Counted from the stretch's first letter, positions 36,846-47,115 are shown. The stretch is 64,000 bases of DNA from Leuconostoc kimchii IMSNU 11154 (GCF_000092505.1 NC_014136.1:1054001-1118000); one strand, 5' to 3'. Program-made: numbers and translations. The notes: generated by a model not told the origin, from the sequence alone.

Positions 36846-39002
36846 ATGCTAACCCTCCTAAAGAAAGTAACGAACCTAAAAATACTTTGGCGCAAAATTA
36901 AGCAGACCATGGATACGTCAGCACCATTGGTGTGGTTTTTTGTTCTAAACGTTGTTTTAGTCTGGTTTAAAACCTTTGTAAATTATCATATGAATTTCAA
37001 TCTTGGTGCAGAGGGATCTGTTCAACAGTTTTTACTGTTTTTAAATCCTATCCCGACAGCAATTATCTTTTTGAGCATTGCGTTATATTTTCGTGGTGCG
37101 CTAAGTTATTGGATTGCAATTGCCTTTAATTTTATTCAATCACTATGGTTATTTGCAAATATTTTGTATTATCGTGAATTTTCTGACTTTTTATCTATGG
37201 GTATTTTGGGATCGGGCAGTTCGACGGGTAATAACTTGGGCAAATCTATTGCTGCTATTATCCACTGGTCAGATTACATGATCTTTTTGGATGTTGTTAT
37301 CTTGGTGTTACTAGTAGTTTTCAAACAACTTACAATAGATCGCAAAGGCGTCCAAAAAAGATTTGCAATTTTAACGACTGTGTTAGGTGTTGTGTTGATG
37401 CTAGTGGATTATGGTATTGCATCAACAGACCGAACCGGTCTATTGACACGTTCGTTTGATAATAATTACATTGTTAAATATCTGGGCCTTAATGAATATG
37501 CAGCATTTAATGCGGTCCAGACATATAATCAGACAGAAAGTCGCAAACGTGCCAAACCAGCTGATCTTAACAAAATCAAACAATTTGTGTCACAACAAAA
37601 ATTGCCAGACAACATTCAGTACTATGGTACTCAAAAAGGTAAAAATGTATTTATGATTCATTTGGAATCATTTCAACAGTTTTTGATTGACTATAAAGTT
37701 GAAGGTAAAGAAGTCACACCAAATTTGAATAAATTTTATCATGATCAACATACGTTGAGTTTTGACAACTTTTATAATCAGGTTGGTCAGGGCAAAACAT
37801 CGGATGCAGAAATGATGCAAGAAAATTCTCTATACGGTTTATCTACTGGCTCTGCTATGGTCAAATATGGTACAAATAATACATTCGAATCTTTACCAGC
37901 AATTTTAAATCAACGTGGATATACAACGGCTGCTTTTCATGGTGATGTAGCGAGTTTTTGGAATCGAGATAATACGTACAAGTCGTTTGGGTATAATTAT
38001 TTCTTCTCAAAGGCTTATTATCCCAATGCCAATAAACCAAATTTTAATGTGGGCTATGGGTTAAAAGATAAAATATTCCTACAGGATAGTGCAAAATATA
38101 TTGAGCAACTACCGCAACCGTTTTATGCTAAGTTACTGACGGTAACGAACCACTATCCTTATGATCTTGATAAGGAAAATATTGATTTTCCGGCAACAAC
38201 AACCGGTGATAAAACAGTAGATGGATATGTACAAACAGCACATTATTTAGACCAGTCTTTTGCTGAATTAACTGACTATTTGAAAAAAGCCGGTTTGTAT
38301 GATAATTCGGTATTTGTCTTATACGGTGATCATTATGGTATTTCTGAAAATCACCAACCAGCTATTGCTAAATTATTAGGTAAAGATAAGGTAACAAATT
38401 ATGATTTGGCGCAATTTCAAAAAGTACCTTTCATGATTCATGCGAATGGTTTGAAAGGTGGTATTGATCATACCTATGGTGGTGAAATTGACATGTTACC
38501 TACGCTACTAGATCTTCTGGGCGTGCCTGACGACCAGTTGACCATGTTTGGCCGTGATATGTTGTCTACAAAATATGAGGGAGTTGTGCCATTTCGTGAC
38601 GGTGATTGGGTAACACCGACCTATATGAAGTATAACAATCAATATTTCAATACCAAAACGGGAGACCAAGTGACATTAGATACAGATGTTGATTTAAAGA
38701 AAACTGCAACTGAAACACAAGCCTATGTTGATAAGGTGTTGGCTTACTCTGATTCGGTAATTACCGGTGACCTATTACGTTTTGATACTTCTCGTGCTGA
38801 TTTTCATAAAGTTAACAAAAAAACGTTTGATTATAAAAAGAGTGTTGGGCTAGCCAAATTACGTGAAGCACAAAAGACAAATCCATCTAGTGTGTTAGCT
38901 AAAAATAATAACAAATCAACGATTGACTTGTATAAAACTGATGCACCAGAATTAAATAGTTCTACTCATACGAATGATGATGCTAGTGTGTCATCTAAAT
39001 AA
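36846..39002 (+). CDS. ltaS: Lipoteichoic acid synthase family protein
   Basis: A 718-residue LtaS-type polyglycerolphosphate polymerase. Five N-terminal membrane helices (to about residue 215) are followed by an extracellular sulfatase-like domain: metal Glu in VFMIHLES, catalytic Thr in GQGKTSDAE (about residue 318) and the metal Asp-His in YGDHYG. It transfers glycerol phosphate from phosphatidylglycerol onto the glycolipid anchor made by the upstream genes. ATG 36846 is preferred because GAAGGA lies 9 bases upstream; 36831 is possible. The long Ser/Thr/Asn-rich tail looks wall-facing. It ends with a perfect terminator. Confidence 0.93.
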   Translation: MLTLLKKVTNLKILWRKIKQTMDTSAPLVWFFVLNVVLVWFKTFVNYHMNFNLGAEGSVQQFLLFLNPIPTAIIFLSIALYFRGALSYWIAIAFNFIQSLWLFANILYYREFSDFLSMGILGSGSSTGNNLGKSIAAIIHWSDYMIFLDVVILVLLVVFKQLTIDRKGVQKRFAILTTVLGVVLMLVDYGIASTDRTGLLTRSFDNNYIVKYLGLNEYAAFNAVQTYNQTESRKRAKPADLNKIKQFVSQQKLPDNIQYYGTQKGKNVFMIHLESFQQFLIDYKVEGKEVTPNLNKFYHDQHTLSFDNFYNQVGQGKTSDAEMMQENSLYGLSTGSAMVKYGTNNTFESLPAILNQRGYTTAAFHGDVASFWNRDNTYKSFGYNYFFSKAYYPNANKPNFNVGYGLKDKIFLQDSAKYIEQLPQPFYAKLLTVTNHYPYDLDKENIDFPATTTGDKTVDGYVQTAHYLDQSFAELTDYLKKAGLYDNSVFVLYGDHYGISENHQPAIAKLLGKDKVTNYDLAQFQKVPFMIHANGLKGGIDHTYGGEIDMLPTLLDLLGVPDDQLTMFGRDMLSTKYEGVVPFRDGDWVTPTYMKYNNQYFNTKTGDQVTLDTDVDLKKTATETQAYVDKVLAYSDSVITGDLLRFDTSRADFHKVNKKTFDYKKSVGLAKLREAQKTNPSSVLAKNNNKSTIDLYKTDAPELNSSTHTNDDASVSSK

Positions 39003-39037
39003 AACGAACAAACGATAGAACGTTTGTTCGTTTTATT
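39001..39037 (+). terminator. Terminator after ltaS
   Basis: A perfect 14-bp stem AAAACGAACAAACG / CGTTTGTTCGTTTT with a 6-base loop. Confidence 0.93.
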
Positions 39038-39073
39038 GTATAATGATAATAAAGTACATTAAGGAAGAACACT

Positions 39074-41081
39074 ATGCGTGAAAATGTGACGTAATCATGA
39101 GTTTGAAGTTGTTTCAAAATATCAACCTACAGGTGACCAGCCGCAAGCAATTAGTCAATTAGTAAGTGGTATTAACGCGGGCGTAAAGGAACAAATTTTG
39201 CTAGGTGCAACAGGCACAGGTAAAACATTTACGATCTCTAATGTGATTAAGAGTGTCAAGAAACCGACGTTGGTGTTGAGTCACAATAAGACGTTGGCTG
39301 GACAATTGTATAGTGAATTAAAAGAATTTTTTCCAAACAATGCGGTTGAATATTTTGTATCCTATTATGATTACTATCAACCAGAAGCGTACGTGCCAAG
39401 TTCCGATACATTTATTGAGAAAGATTCAGCTGTCAATGATGAAATTGATCAACTGCGTAATTCGGCAACGAGCTCCCTTTTGTCACGTAATGACGTCATT
39501 GTCGTAGCATCAGTGAGTTCGATTTTTGGGTTAGGTGACCCACATCAGTACCAAGAACATGTCATTAATTTACGTGTTGGCAACGAATATGGGCGTGATC
39601 AATTGATGCGTGATTTAATTGATGTGCAATTTACACGAAATGATATTGATTTTCATCGAGGGACCTTTCGCGTACGTGGGGATGTGATGGAGATTTTCCC
39701 AGCATCTGAAGATGAAATGGCTTTACGTGTTGAATTTTTTGGCGACGAAATTGATCGTATTCGTGAAATTAATTCGTTAACTGGGGAAACATCTTCGGAA
39801 CGTGATTTTGTTGCAATATATCCAGCAAAACATTTTATGACTGATGATGATCAAATGCGTACGGCATTGGCAGGTATTAAACAAGAAATGTTGGCACAAG
39901 TCGCGTTATTTGAATCAGAAGGTAAACTAATTGAAGCTCAGCGTATCAAGCAACGTACAGAGTATGATTTATCTATGCTTGAAGAAATGGGATTTGTTGG
40001 TGGTATTGAAAATTATTCTCGTTGGATGGATGGTCGTCAACCAGGCGAACCACCGTTTACATTACTTGACTTTTTCCCAGATGATTTCTTGATTGTGGCT
40101 GATGAAAGTCACGTAACCATGCCACAGGTTCGAGGTATGTTTAATGGTGATAAAGCGCGTAAAGAAACACTGGTTAACTATGGTTTTAGATTGCCATCTG
40201 CTTTAGATAATCGACCATTAAAATTGCCAGAATTTGAGAAACATGTGAATCAAATTATTTATATGTCAGCAACACCAGGTGATTATGAACTAGAGCGTGT
40301 GACTGAAAACCATGTTGCGCAGCAAATCATTCGGCCAACTGGATTGCTTGATCCAGAGATTGAGGTACGTCCTGTTATGGGACAAATTGATGACCTTGTC
40401 GGCGAAATTAATCAACGTGCTAGTAAAGATGAACGTGTTTTTATTACAACACTAACCAAACGTATGGCAGAAGACTTAACGGATTATTTAAAAAATGTTG
40501 GTATTAAAGTAGCCTATCTTCATGCAGATATTAAGACACTAGAGCGCACAGAAATTATACGTGACCTACGTTTAGGGAAATATGATGTCTTGATTGGCAT
40601 CAATTTGTTACGAGAAGGTATTGATGTTCCAGAAGTTTCGTTGGTAGCAATATTGGATGCTGATAAGGAAGGCTTTTTGCGTAACCCGAGATCATTAATT
40701 CAAACAATTGGTCGTGCTGCACGAAACGCCAATGGACATGTCATTATGTATGCTGATAAGGTGACGAGGTCTATGCAGTCGGCTATTGACGAAACAGCGC
40801 GCCGACGAGAAAGTCAACTGCAATACAATAGTAAAAATGGCATTACGCCAACGACAATAAAAAAGGAAATTCGCGACTTGATTTCGGTTCGCACAGATTC
40901 TACTGATGGTCAGGCAACGGTTGATTTGACCCAAGTTGCCTTCAAAGATTTGCCTAAAGATGAGCAACAAAGTATTATCGCCAATATGGAGAGTCAAATG
41001 AAGGCTGCGGCAAAATCGTTAGACTTTGAAGAGGCTGCACAATTAAGGGATAGTGTGATGGAGCTAAAAGCAGTTCTTTAG
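39074..41081 (+). pseudogene. uvrB: UvrB (excinuclease ABC subunit B) with a one-base frameshift near codon 5
   Basis: The main frame encodes UvrB motifs: [13 protein letters not shown], Walker [25 protein letters not shown] (beta-hairpin), [11 protein letters not shown], the helicase C-domain [11 protein letters not shown] and the C-terminal UVR motif. Upstream, ATG at 39074 behind AAGGAAG reads MRENV and then stops out of frame. Removing one base at about 39086-39089 joins it as [17 protein letters not shown], the expected N-terminus, giving 668 residues. The main frame meets TGA at 39087 and has no ATG/GTG/TTG until TTG 39198, which would remove about 40 residues up to Walker A. It is either a sequencing error, a mutation, or a recoded start. 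Confidence 0.88.
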
Positions 41082-41247
41082 ATTGGGTTGTGAGTGTTTA
41101 ATAACCTGTAATGACGGCAAAATTGTTATAATAATAGTTAATTACAAAAAATGAGATAAGGATTTGTGTTTGTAGATTATATAGTAACAAGGCTGGTATA
41201 TACGAGTTTTTTTGTTACGTTAATATGATGACAAATGCGTTAAATAT

Positions 41248-44118
41248 ATGGCAAAAACTAATATTGAAATACGTGGCGCTCGCGTCCAAAATTTAAAAAA
41301 TATTGATGTAGATATTCCTAAAGACAAATTAACAGTTGTGACTGGCTTATCAGGATCAGGCAAGTCATCCCTTGCCTTTGATACGCTTTATGCCGAAGGA
41401 CAACGACGGTACGTTGAAAGTCTTTCATCTTACGCGCGTCAGTTTCTAGGCCAAATGGACAAGCCAGATGTTGACTCTATCGATGGGTTATCACCAGCTA
41501 TCTCTATTGACCAAAAAACGACTTCTAATAATCCGCGTTCTACTGTAGGTACAGTTACTGAAATTAATGATTATTTTCGATTACTTTATGCGCGTGTTGG
41601 TCGACCGGATGATCCTAAAGATGGCACTAAAATTATGGTGACTGTTGACCAAATGGTCACCTATATTTTTGATCATTTAGCGCTTGGTGTGAGGTTGTTA
41701 GTGTTTGCGCCTGTCATTACAGCAAAACGTGGTTCCCATGAAACGGCGTTTGATAGTATGAGAAAACAGGGATATATCCGTGCTCGTGTTGATGGTGAAG
41801 TTTTGGAACTGGATACACAGGACTTAAAATTGGACAAAAATAAGGCACATGATATCGAAGTGATGATTGATCGTATTGTGTTGCGTAATGATTCGCGTTC
41901 ACGGCTTTATGACTCAATTGAAGCAGCTGTGAGACTAACTGGCGGTTTAGTCCAGTTAGATGTTGTCACACGTGATGGCGAAGAACAAGTTGCTCCGCTT
42001 AAGTTTTCTGATCACTATCTAGGCAAGTTAAAAGATTTTCGTGTCGGCCGTTTAGAACCTAGATTATTTAGTTTTAATGCGCCATTGGGTGCATGCCCAG
42101 TTTGTCAGGGCATCGGTGTGACAAGAGAAGTGGATATTGATTTGGTTGTGCCAGATGAATCTAAAACTTTACGTGAGGGTGCCATTTCACCATGGAATCC
42201 GATATCATCTAATTATTATCCAGAGATGTTACGTCAATTTTCAGAACAAAATGGCATTGATTTAGATACACCATTCGAATCATTACCCAAAGTGCATCGT
42301 GATCTAATTCTTGATGGTTCAGGAAATCAAGATTTTCATTTTCACTACCAAAATGATTTTGGTGGCGTCCGTGATGTTGATGTTCCTTTTGAGGGTGTCA
42401 TTAGTAATGTGGCAAGACGTTTTAATGAAACTAATTCGGATTACACACGTGATCAAATGGCTAAATACATGACAGAGCTGACTTGCCAATCATGCCATGG
42501 CTATCGGCTTAACTCAGCGGCATTATCAGTAAAAATCAATGGTTATCATATTGGTGAAGTATCTGAAATGCCTGTTGATCAAGAATTAACATTTTTTGAT
42601 GATGTTAAGCTCGGGGAACAAGACACAGCAATTGCGACACCAATCCTTAAAGAAATTAAAGATCGTTTAGGCTTTTTAGAAAGTGTTGGTCTAAAATACC
42701 TGACCTTGTCGCGCGCAGCACGTACGCTTTCTGGTGGTGAATCACAAAGAATCCGTTTAGCGACTCAAATTGGGTCAAATTTGTCCGGAGTATTGTATGT
42801 GTTAGATGAACCATCAATTGGCTTACACCAAAGAGATAATGATATGCTGCTAGAATCAATGCATCGTATGCGTGATTTGGGCAATACATTGGTTGTTGTG
42901 GAACATGATGAAGATACGATGTTAGCAGCAGATTACTTAATTGATGTTGGTCCAGGTGCTGGTGAATTAGGCGGTAAAATTGTTGCAACAGGGACACCAG
43001 CAACCGTTGCAAAAAATAAAAATTCATTGACTGGTCAATATTTATCTGGTCAAAAATTTATTCCTGTGCCAGTTACTCGTCGCAAAGGTAACGGTAATTA
43101 CATCACAATTAAAGGTGCCAAAGAAAATAACCTCAAAAATGTCACCGTGAAATTTCCTTTGGGTAAGTTTGTGGCAGTAACTGGTGTTTCTGGGTCAGGG
43201 AAATCAACGCTTGTCAATCAAATTTTAAAACGTGCTCTCAAACAAAAAATTAATAATAATTCGGAAAAGCCTGGTAAATATAGAAGCATTGAAGGTGTTG
43301 AAAATATCGAACAAATTGTCGATATTGATCAAGCACCAATCGGTCGGACGCCACGTTCTAACCCCGCTACCTACACTGGTGTATTTGATGACATTCGTGA
43401 TTTGTTCGCACAAACTAACGAAGCTAAAATGAGAGGATATAACAAGGGACGTTTCTCATTTAATACAAAAGGTGGACGTTGCGAAAATTGTCGTGGTGAT
43501 GGTGTGATTAAGATAGAAATGAACTTTCTACCGGATGTCTATGTCACATGTGAAGTGTGTCATGGAACACGTTATAATTCTGAAACCTTAGAGGTATTGT
43601 ATAAAAATTTAAATATTTCCCAAGTTTTGGATATGTCAGCTTCCGATGCATTAGAATTTTTTGCGCCAATTCCTAAAATTGCGCGTAAACTACAAACTAT
43701 TAATGATGTCGGGTTGGGTTATATCAGATTAGGTCAATCTGCTACAACGTTGTCCGGCGGTGAAGCGCAACGCATGAAATTGGCTTCAGAATTGCATCGA
43801 CGTACAAATGGTAAAACCATGTATATTCTAGATGAACCAACAACTGGTCTACATGTTGATGATATTGCCCGTTTGCTTATTGTATTACAGCGATTGGTTG
43901 AATCAGGAAATACTGTGATTGTTATTGAACATAATTTGGATGTGATTAAATCTGCTGATTGGCTGATTGACATGGGACCAGAAGGCGGTGAAGGCGGTGG
44001 AAATGTTTTGGTATCTGGTACACCAGAAAAAGTCACTAAAAACGAAAAATCATATACTGGAAAATATTTAAATGCAATTATGGCAAGAGATATTAATCGT
44101 GCTAATACCCAAAGCTAG
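41248..44118 (+). CDS. uvrA: UvrABC excinuclease subunit A
   Basis: A 956-residue twin ABC-type ATPase for damage recognition in nucleotide excision repair. Walker A GLSGSGKSS (first) and GVSGSGKST (second), two signature/Walker B sets (LSGGESQRIRLA ... LDEPSIGLHQ; LSGGEAQRMKLA ... LDEPTTGLH) and zinc modules CPVCQGIGV / CQSCHGYRLN and CENCRGDGV / CEVCHGTRYN are intact. It normally forms an operon with uvrB. The 166-base gap before it has a weak AAGGA at 41158-41162 and a 7-bp hairpin; no ribosome site is near ATG 41248, chosen for the family N-terminus MAKTNIEIRGARVQNL. Confidence 0.97.
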   Translation: MAKTNIEIRGARVQNLKNIDVDIPKDKLTVVTGLSGSGKSSLAFDTLYAEGQRRYVESLSSYARQFLGQMDKPDVDSIDGLSPAISIDQKTTSNNPRSTVGTVTEINDYFRLLYARVGRPDDPKDGTKIMVTVDQMVTYIFDHLALGVRLLVFAPVITAKRGSHETAFDSMRKQGYIRARVDGEVLELDTQDLKLDKNKAHDIEVMIDRIVLRNDSRSRLYDSIEAAVRLTGGLVQLDVVTRDGEEQVAPLKFSDHYLGKLKDFRVGRLEPRLFSFNAPLGACPVCQGIGVTREVDIDLVVPDESKTLREGAISPWNPISSNYYPEMLRQFSEQNGIDLDTPFESLPKVHRDLILDGSGNQDFHFHYQNDFGGVRDVDVPFEGVISNVARRFNETNSDYTRDQMAKYMTELTCQSCHGYRLNSAALSVKINGYHIGEVSEMPVDQELTFFDDVKLGEQDTAIATPILKEIKDRLGFLESVGLKYLTLSRAARTLSGGESQRIRLATQIGSNLSGVLYVLDEPSIGLHQRDNDMLLESMHRMRDLGNTLVVVEHDEDTMLAADYLIDVGPGAGELGGKIVATGTPATVAKNKNSLTGQYLSGQKFIPVPVTRRKGNGNYITIKGAKENNLKNVTVKFPLGKFVAVTGVSGSGKSTLVNQILKRALKQKINNNSEKPGKYRSIEGVENIEQIVDIDQAPIGRTPRSNPATYTGVFDDIRDLFAQTNEAKMRGYNKGRFSFNTKGGRCENCRGDGVIKIEMNFLPDVYVTCEVCHGTRYNSETLEVLYKNLNISQVLDMSASDALEFFAPIPKIARKLQTINDVGLGYIRLGQSATTLSGGEAQRMKLASELHRRTNGKTMYILDEPTTGLHVDDIARLLIVLQRLVESGNTVIVIEHNLDVIKSADWLIDMGPEGGEGGGNVLVSGTPEKVTKNEKSYTGKYLNAIMARDINRANTQS

Positions 44119-44132
44119 ACGGTATGTCTCTC

Positions 44133-44152
44133 AAGTGATTTTTAAATCACTT
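44133..44152 (+). repeat. Perfect 9-bp inverted repeat between uvrA and yvcK
   Basis: AAGTGATTT / AAATCACTT with a 2-base spacer. No T run follows, so it is a weak terminator candidate or a protein-binding site. Confidence 0.6.
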
Positions 44153-44203
44153 ACCGATGAAATATCTGGTAAAATTAGAGTAGAGTCAAATTTAAAAATA
44201 CTG

Positions 44204-44258
44204 TAGGAAGTGAAAAGGCATTAGCGATTCAATATCTATTTAAAATAGATTAGATCGC
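44204..44258 (+). promoter_or_regulatory. Orphan Shine-Dalgarno and hairpin in the yvcK leader
   Basis: TAGGAAG (44204-44210) is followed by a hairpin with outer stem GCGAT (44224-44228) / ATCGC (44254-44258) and inner stem ATCTAT / ATAGAT (44234-44239 / 44245-44250). No start codon is suitably placed after the Shine-Dalgarno; the gene begins downstream of the hairpin. Confidence 0.45.
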
Positions 44259-44297
44259 CATAACACCGTTTTAAAAATGGTTCAATGTCTATTTAAT

Positions 44298-45272
44298 ATG
44301 CCAAATAAACCAAAAATTGTTATTATCGGAGGCGGGTCAGGTCTACCAGTTATTATTAAACCACTTGTGACAAAAAATATTGATTTAACAGCAATTGTAA
44401 CAGTGGCAGATGACGGTGGATCTAGTGGCCTGTTGCGAAATTACATTAATATTGTGCCACCTGGTGATATACGCAATATACTGGTAGCAATGTCTAATGT
44501 TGATCCAGCAATTACCCAAGTTATGCAATATCGCTTTGAGGCAAAAGACGATTTTTTTGCTAAGCATGCTGTTGGTAATTTAATTATTGCCGCTATGACG
44601 GAAATGCACGGTAGTATTTTTGATGCTGTGCAACACTTGGCGCGCTTCATGCGTGTTCGTGGTCGGATTTACCCAGTCTCTAATGAACCGTTAGTATTGC
44701 ATGCTGAATTTAAAGATGGCGATATAATGGCTGGAGAAGCGGAAATTACACACGCACATAAAGCAATCGATCATGTATGGGTAACTAGGGATGAGCCAGG
44801 AGAAGAACCCAAAGCAGCACCAGAAGTCGTGTCGGCTATTTTAAGTGCCGATATGATTGTGTATGGACCGGGTAGTTTGTTTACCTCCATCCTACCCAAT
44901 GTTGTTGTACCTGAGGTGAACGAAGCGCTACGTCAAACTAAAGCAAAACAAGTCTATATTTCAAATATCATGACCCAAAAAGGGGAAACTGACGCTTATA
45001 CAGATGCTCAGCATTTGTTGGCACTAAATGCTCATATTGGCTCACCAGTAATTGATTATGTTATTGCTAATAATGCTGAAGTGCCAGAGGATTTCGTTGA
45101 TTTTCAAAAATGGGATGAAATTTCTAACCAAGTAAAATTAGATGAGCCAGCTGTTAGTGTCCAAGGTGCGATACAAATTCCAGGGGATTTTTTGCAGTTG
45201 CGTGATGCAGGTGCCTTTCATGATGGTGAAAAAATAATGACAGAGCTATTGCAAATTCTGGAGCAAAATTAA
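44298..45272 (+). CDS. yvcK: YvcK-type gluconeogenesis/cell-shape factor (UPF0052)
   Basis: A 324-residue CofD-like protein. The N-terminal [18 protein letters not shown] and [26 protein letters not shown] motifs define the family, with [23 protein letters not shown] later. In Bacillus it binds UDP-sugars and is needed for normal wall synthesis on gluconeogenic carbon. ATG 44298 gives the usual N-terminus [11 protein letters not shown] 44277 in frame adds 7 residues. Its stop overlaps the whiA start (TAATG). In many Firmicutes rapZ sits directly upstream; here uvrA does. Confidence 0.93.
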   Translation: MPNKPKIVIIGGGSGLPVIIKPLVTKNIDLTAIVTVADDGGSSGLLRNYINIVPPGDIRNILVAMSNVDPAITQVMQYRFEAKDDFFAKHAVGNLIIAAMTEMHGSIFDAVQHLARFMRVRGRIYPVSNEPLVLHAEFKDGDIMAGEAEITHAHKAIDHVWVTRDEPGEEPKAAPEVVSAILSADMIVYGPGSLFTSILPNVVVPEVNEALRQTKAKQVYISNIMTQKGETDAYTDAQHLLALNAHIGSPVIDYVIANNAEVPEDFVDFQKWDEISNQVKLDEPAVSVQGAIQIPGDFLQLRDAGAFHDGEKIMTELLQILEQN

Positions 45273-46216
45273 TGTCGTACGCAGCAGATGTGAAAAAAGA
45301 ATTAACAGGTTTATTAGTTCATAATGGTAATGCGAAAGCAGAGTTATCCGCATTAATGCGGATGAATGGGGTGAGTACATTAGGTCTTGATCAGACCGTT
45401 TCTGTGCGCACCGAAAATGCGGCAATTGCACGTCGCATATATACACTACTGACGCAAAATTACACAGATATCATTGTTGAAGTTACAGTAGCAGACCACA
45501 ATCATATTTCGCAACACAAATCTTATGGTGTGTTACTCAAAACACAAGTGAATGAGGTGATGGCAGATTTGGGTGTCGATCCCTTTGGGCTACATCCTGA
45601 AATACCATCACGTATTTTAAATCAAGTTGATAAAAGGCGTTCTTTTTTGCGAGGCGCTTTTTTAGCAGCTGGATCTGTTAATTCACCTGAGAAAGCAAAT
45701 TATCATTTGGAAATTTTTACAAGTCATGAAGAACTTGCTGAACAGTTACTTGTTATTATGAAAGAATTTAGCTTGCCAGCCAAAATAACTGACAGAACTG
45801 GTGGATACATTGTTTATTTGAAACGTGCTGAAAAAATTGTTGATTTTTTGTCCACTATTGGGGCAACACAAACAATGTTACGTTTTGAGGATATTCGGAT
45901 GATGCGCGATATGCGTAACTCTGTTAATCGAATGACAAACGCAGAAATGGCTAATATTCAAAAAACTGCAGATGCTGCTAATAAGCAGGTACAGCAAATT
46001 TTATTTATTGCCAATGAAATTGGCGATTTAGATTTGTTACCATCAAAAATCCGTGATATTGCCAAAGCCAGACTAGAGTTTCCAGATGATTCTTTAACCG
46101 AGTTGGGAACTCGTTTGGATATTAGTAAATCTGGAGCCAACCATCGGATGCGGAAATTAAAAGAGCTGGCACAAATGATTAAAGATGGTGTCATTTACGA
46201 TTTAAGTAAGTTATAA
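45272..46216 (+). CDS. whiA: DNA-binding protein WhiA
   Basis: A 314-residue WhiA. An N-terminal LAGLIDADG-derived fold (residues about 1-200; [24 protein letters not shown]) is followed by a C-terminal helix-turn-helix ([29 protein letters not shown]). It is involved in cell division and chromosome segregation in Firmicutes and sporulation in actinomycetes. It is coupled to yvcK by a one-base stop/start overlap. The CIRCE-like element of clpP begins 9 bases after its stop. Confidence 0.95.
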   Translation: MSYAADVKKELTGLLVHNGNAKAELSALMRMNGVSTLGLDQTVSVRTENAAIARRIYTLLTQNYTDIIVEVTVADHNHISQHKSYGVLLKTQVNEVMADLGVDPFGLHPEIPSRILNQVDKRRSFLRGAFLAAGSVNSPEKANYHLEIFTSHEELAEQLLVIMKEFSLPAKITDRTGGYIVYLKRAEKIVDFLSTIGATQTMLRFEDIRMMRDMRNSVNRMTNAEMANIQKTADAANKQVQQILFIANEIGDLDLLPSKIRDIAKARLEFPDDSLTELGTRLDISKSGANHRMRKLKELAQMIKDGVIYDLSKL

Positions 46217-46224
46217 AACAAATT

Positions 46225-46251
46225 TTAGCACTCTTACCGTCTTTGTGCTAA
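46225..46251 (+). promoter_or_regulatory. CIRCE-like element (HrcA operator) upstream of clpP
   Basis: TTAGCACTC (perfect left arm), 9 spacer bases, then TTGTGCTAA, matching the right-arm consensus GAGTGCTAA at 7 of 9 positions. The size is exactly 27 bp. No T run follows, so it is not a good whiA terminator. I saw no CtsR heptad repeat in the leader. Confidence 0.6.
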
Positions 46252-46396
46252 AATGGTATTAAGTTAACAAGCGTGTATGCATTGTTAATGAACCTAACAC
46301 ACTAAAGTATAAGCGTATGCCTTTATTTGCAATACTAATGGTGACCTTGTAGGATGATTGTGTTGGGTATTCTAAAATTAAAGGAGCCTAACAATT

Positions 46397-47002
46397 ATGT
46401 GGCCAGGAGTTATTGAACAAACAGCCAATGGACGAGAAAGTTATGATTTACCTTCACGTTTGTTAAAAGATCGTATTATTTTGGTTCAAGGTGAAGTCGA
46501 AGACAGTATGGCAACGTCAATTGTTGCCCAGCTATTGTTTTTGGAAGCTCAAGATCCAACCAAAGAAATTTCAATGTACATTAATTCACCAGGAGGATCT
46601 GTGACAGCAGGCCTCTCAATTACAGATACAATGAATTTTATTAAGGCGCCAGTAACAACAATCGTTATGGGGTTGGCCGCTTCAATGGGAACGATTATTG
46701 CGAGTTCCGGAGAAAAGGGACATCGCTTCATGTTACCTAATGCCGAGTACCTTATTCATCAACCAATGGGTGGCGCAGTAGGTGGCACACAACAAACTGA
46801 TATGGCGATTATTGCCGAACAGTTAACTAAAACACGTGCAAAGTTGAATAAAATTTTAGCCGATGCATCAGATAAAGATTTGGAAACAATTGCCCATGAC
46901 ACAGAACGTGATAATTGGATGAGTGCTGAAGAAACTTTAGAGTATGGCTTTATTGATGGTATTTTGTCAAAAGCCGGTGAAAAGCCTGTCACAAAGAAGT
47001 AA
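46397..47002 (+). CDS. clpP: ATP-dependent Clp protease proteolytic subunit
   Basis: A 201-residue serine peptidase. The catalytic Ser is in [15 protein letters not shown] (about residue 96), His in YLIHQPMGG (about 121) and Asp further on. It forms a tetradecamer with Clp/Hsp100 unfoldases for protein quality control and regulated proteolysis. The N-terminus [32 protein letters not shown] is typical. AAAGGAGCC lies 9 bases before ATG. A 180-base leader with a CIRCE-like element suggests heat-stress control through HrcA; it ends in a terminator before ldhD. Confidence 0.97.
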   Translation: MWPGVIEQTANGRESYDLPSRLLKDRIILVQGEVEDSMATSIVAQLLFLEAQDPTKEISMYINSPGGSVTAGLSITDTMNFIKAPVTTIVMGLAASMGTIIASSGEKGHRFMLPNAEYLIHQPMGGAVGGTQQTDMAIIAEQLTKTRAKLNKILADASDKDLETIAHDTERDNWMSAEETLEYGFIDGILSKAGEKPVTKK

Positions 47003-47046
47003 GATTAATTTCTATAAAAATGACATCTTATGGCATAGTAAAAGTG

Positions 47047-47081
47047 AGTTCTGAGTGGGTAAAATCATCTCAGAACTTTTT
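47047..47081 (+). terminator. Terminator after clpP
   Basis: AGTTCTGAG (47047-47055) / CTCAGAACT (47069-47077) followed by T. Confidence 0.9.
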
Positions 47082-47115
47082 ATATCATATTAAGAAAAAC
47101 TGTTTGTAATTTTTT

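Noticed and set aside
39198..41081. UvrB beginning at TTG 39198
   Set aside because: It would start inside the Walker A region and discard conserved residues that are encoded just upstream.
41166..41228. 20-codon uORF before uvrA (GTG to TGA)
   Set aside because: Its GTG is only about 3 bases from the AAGGA, too close for good initiation, and the peptide has no recognisable feature.
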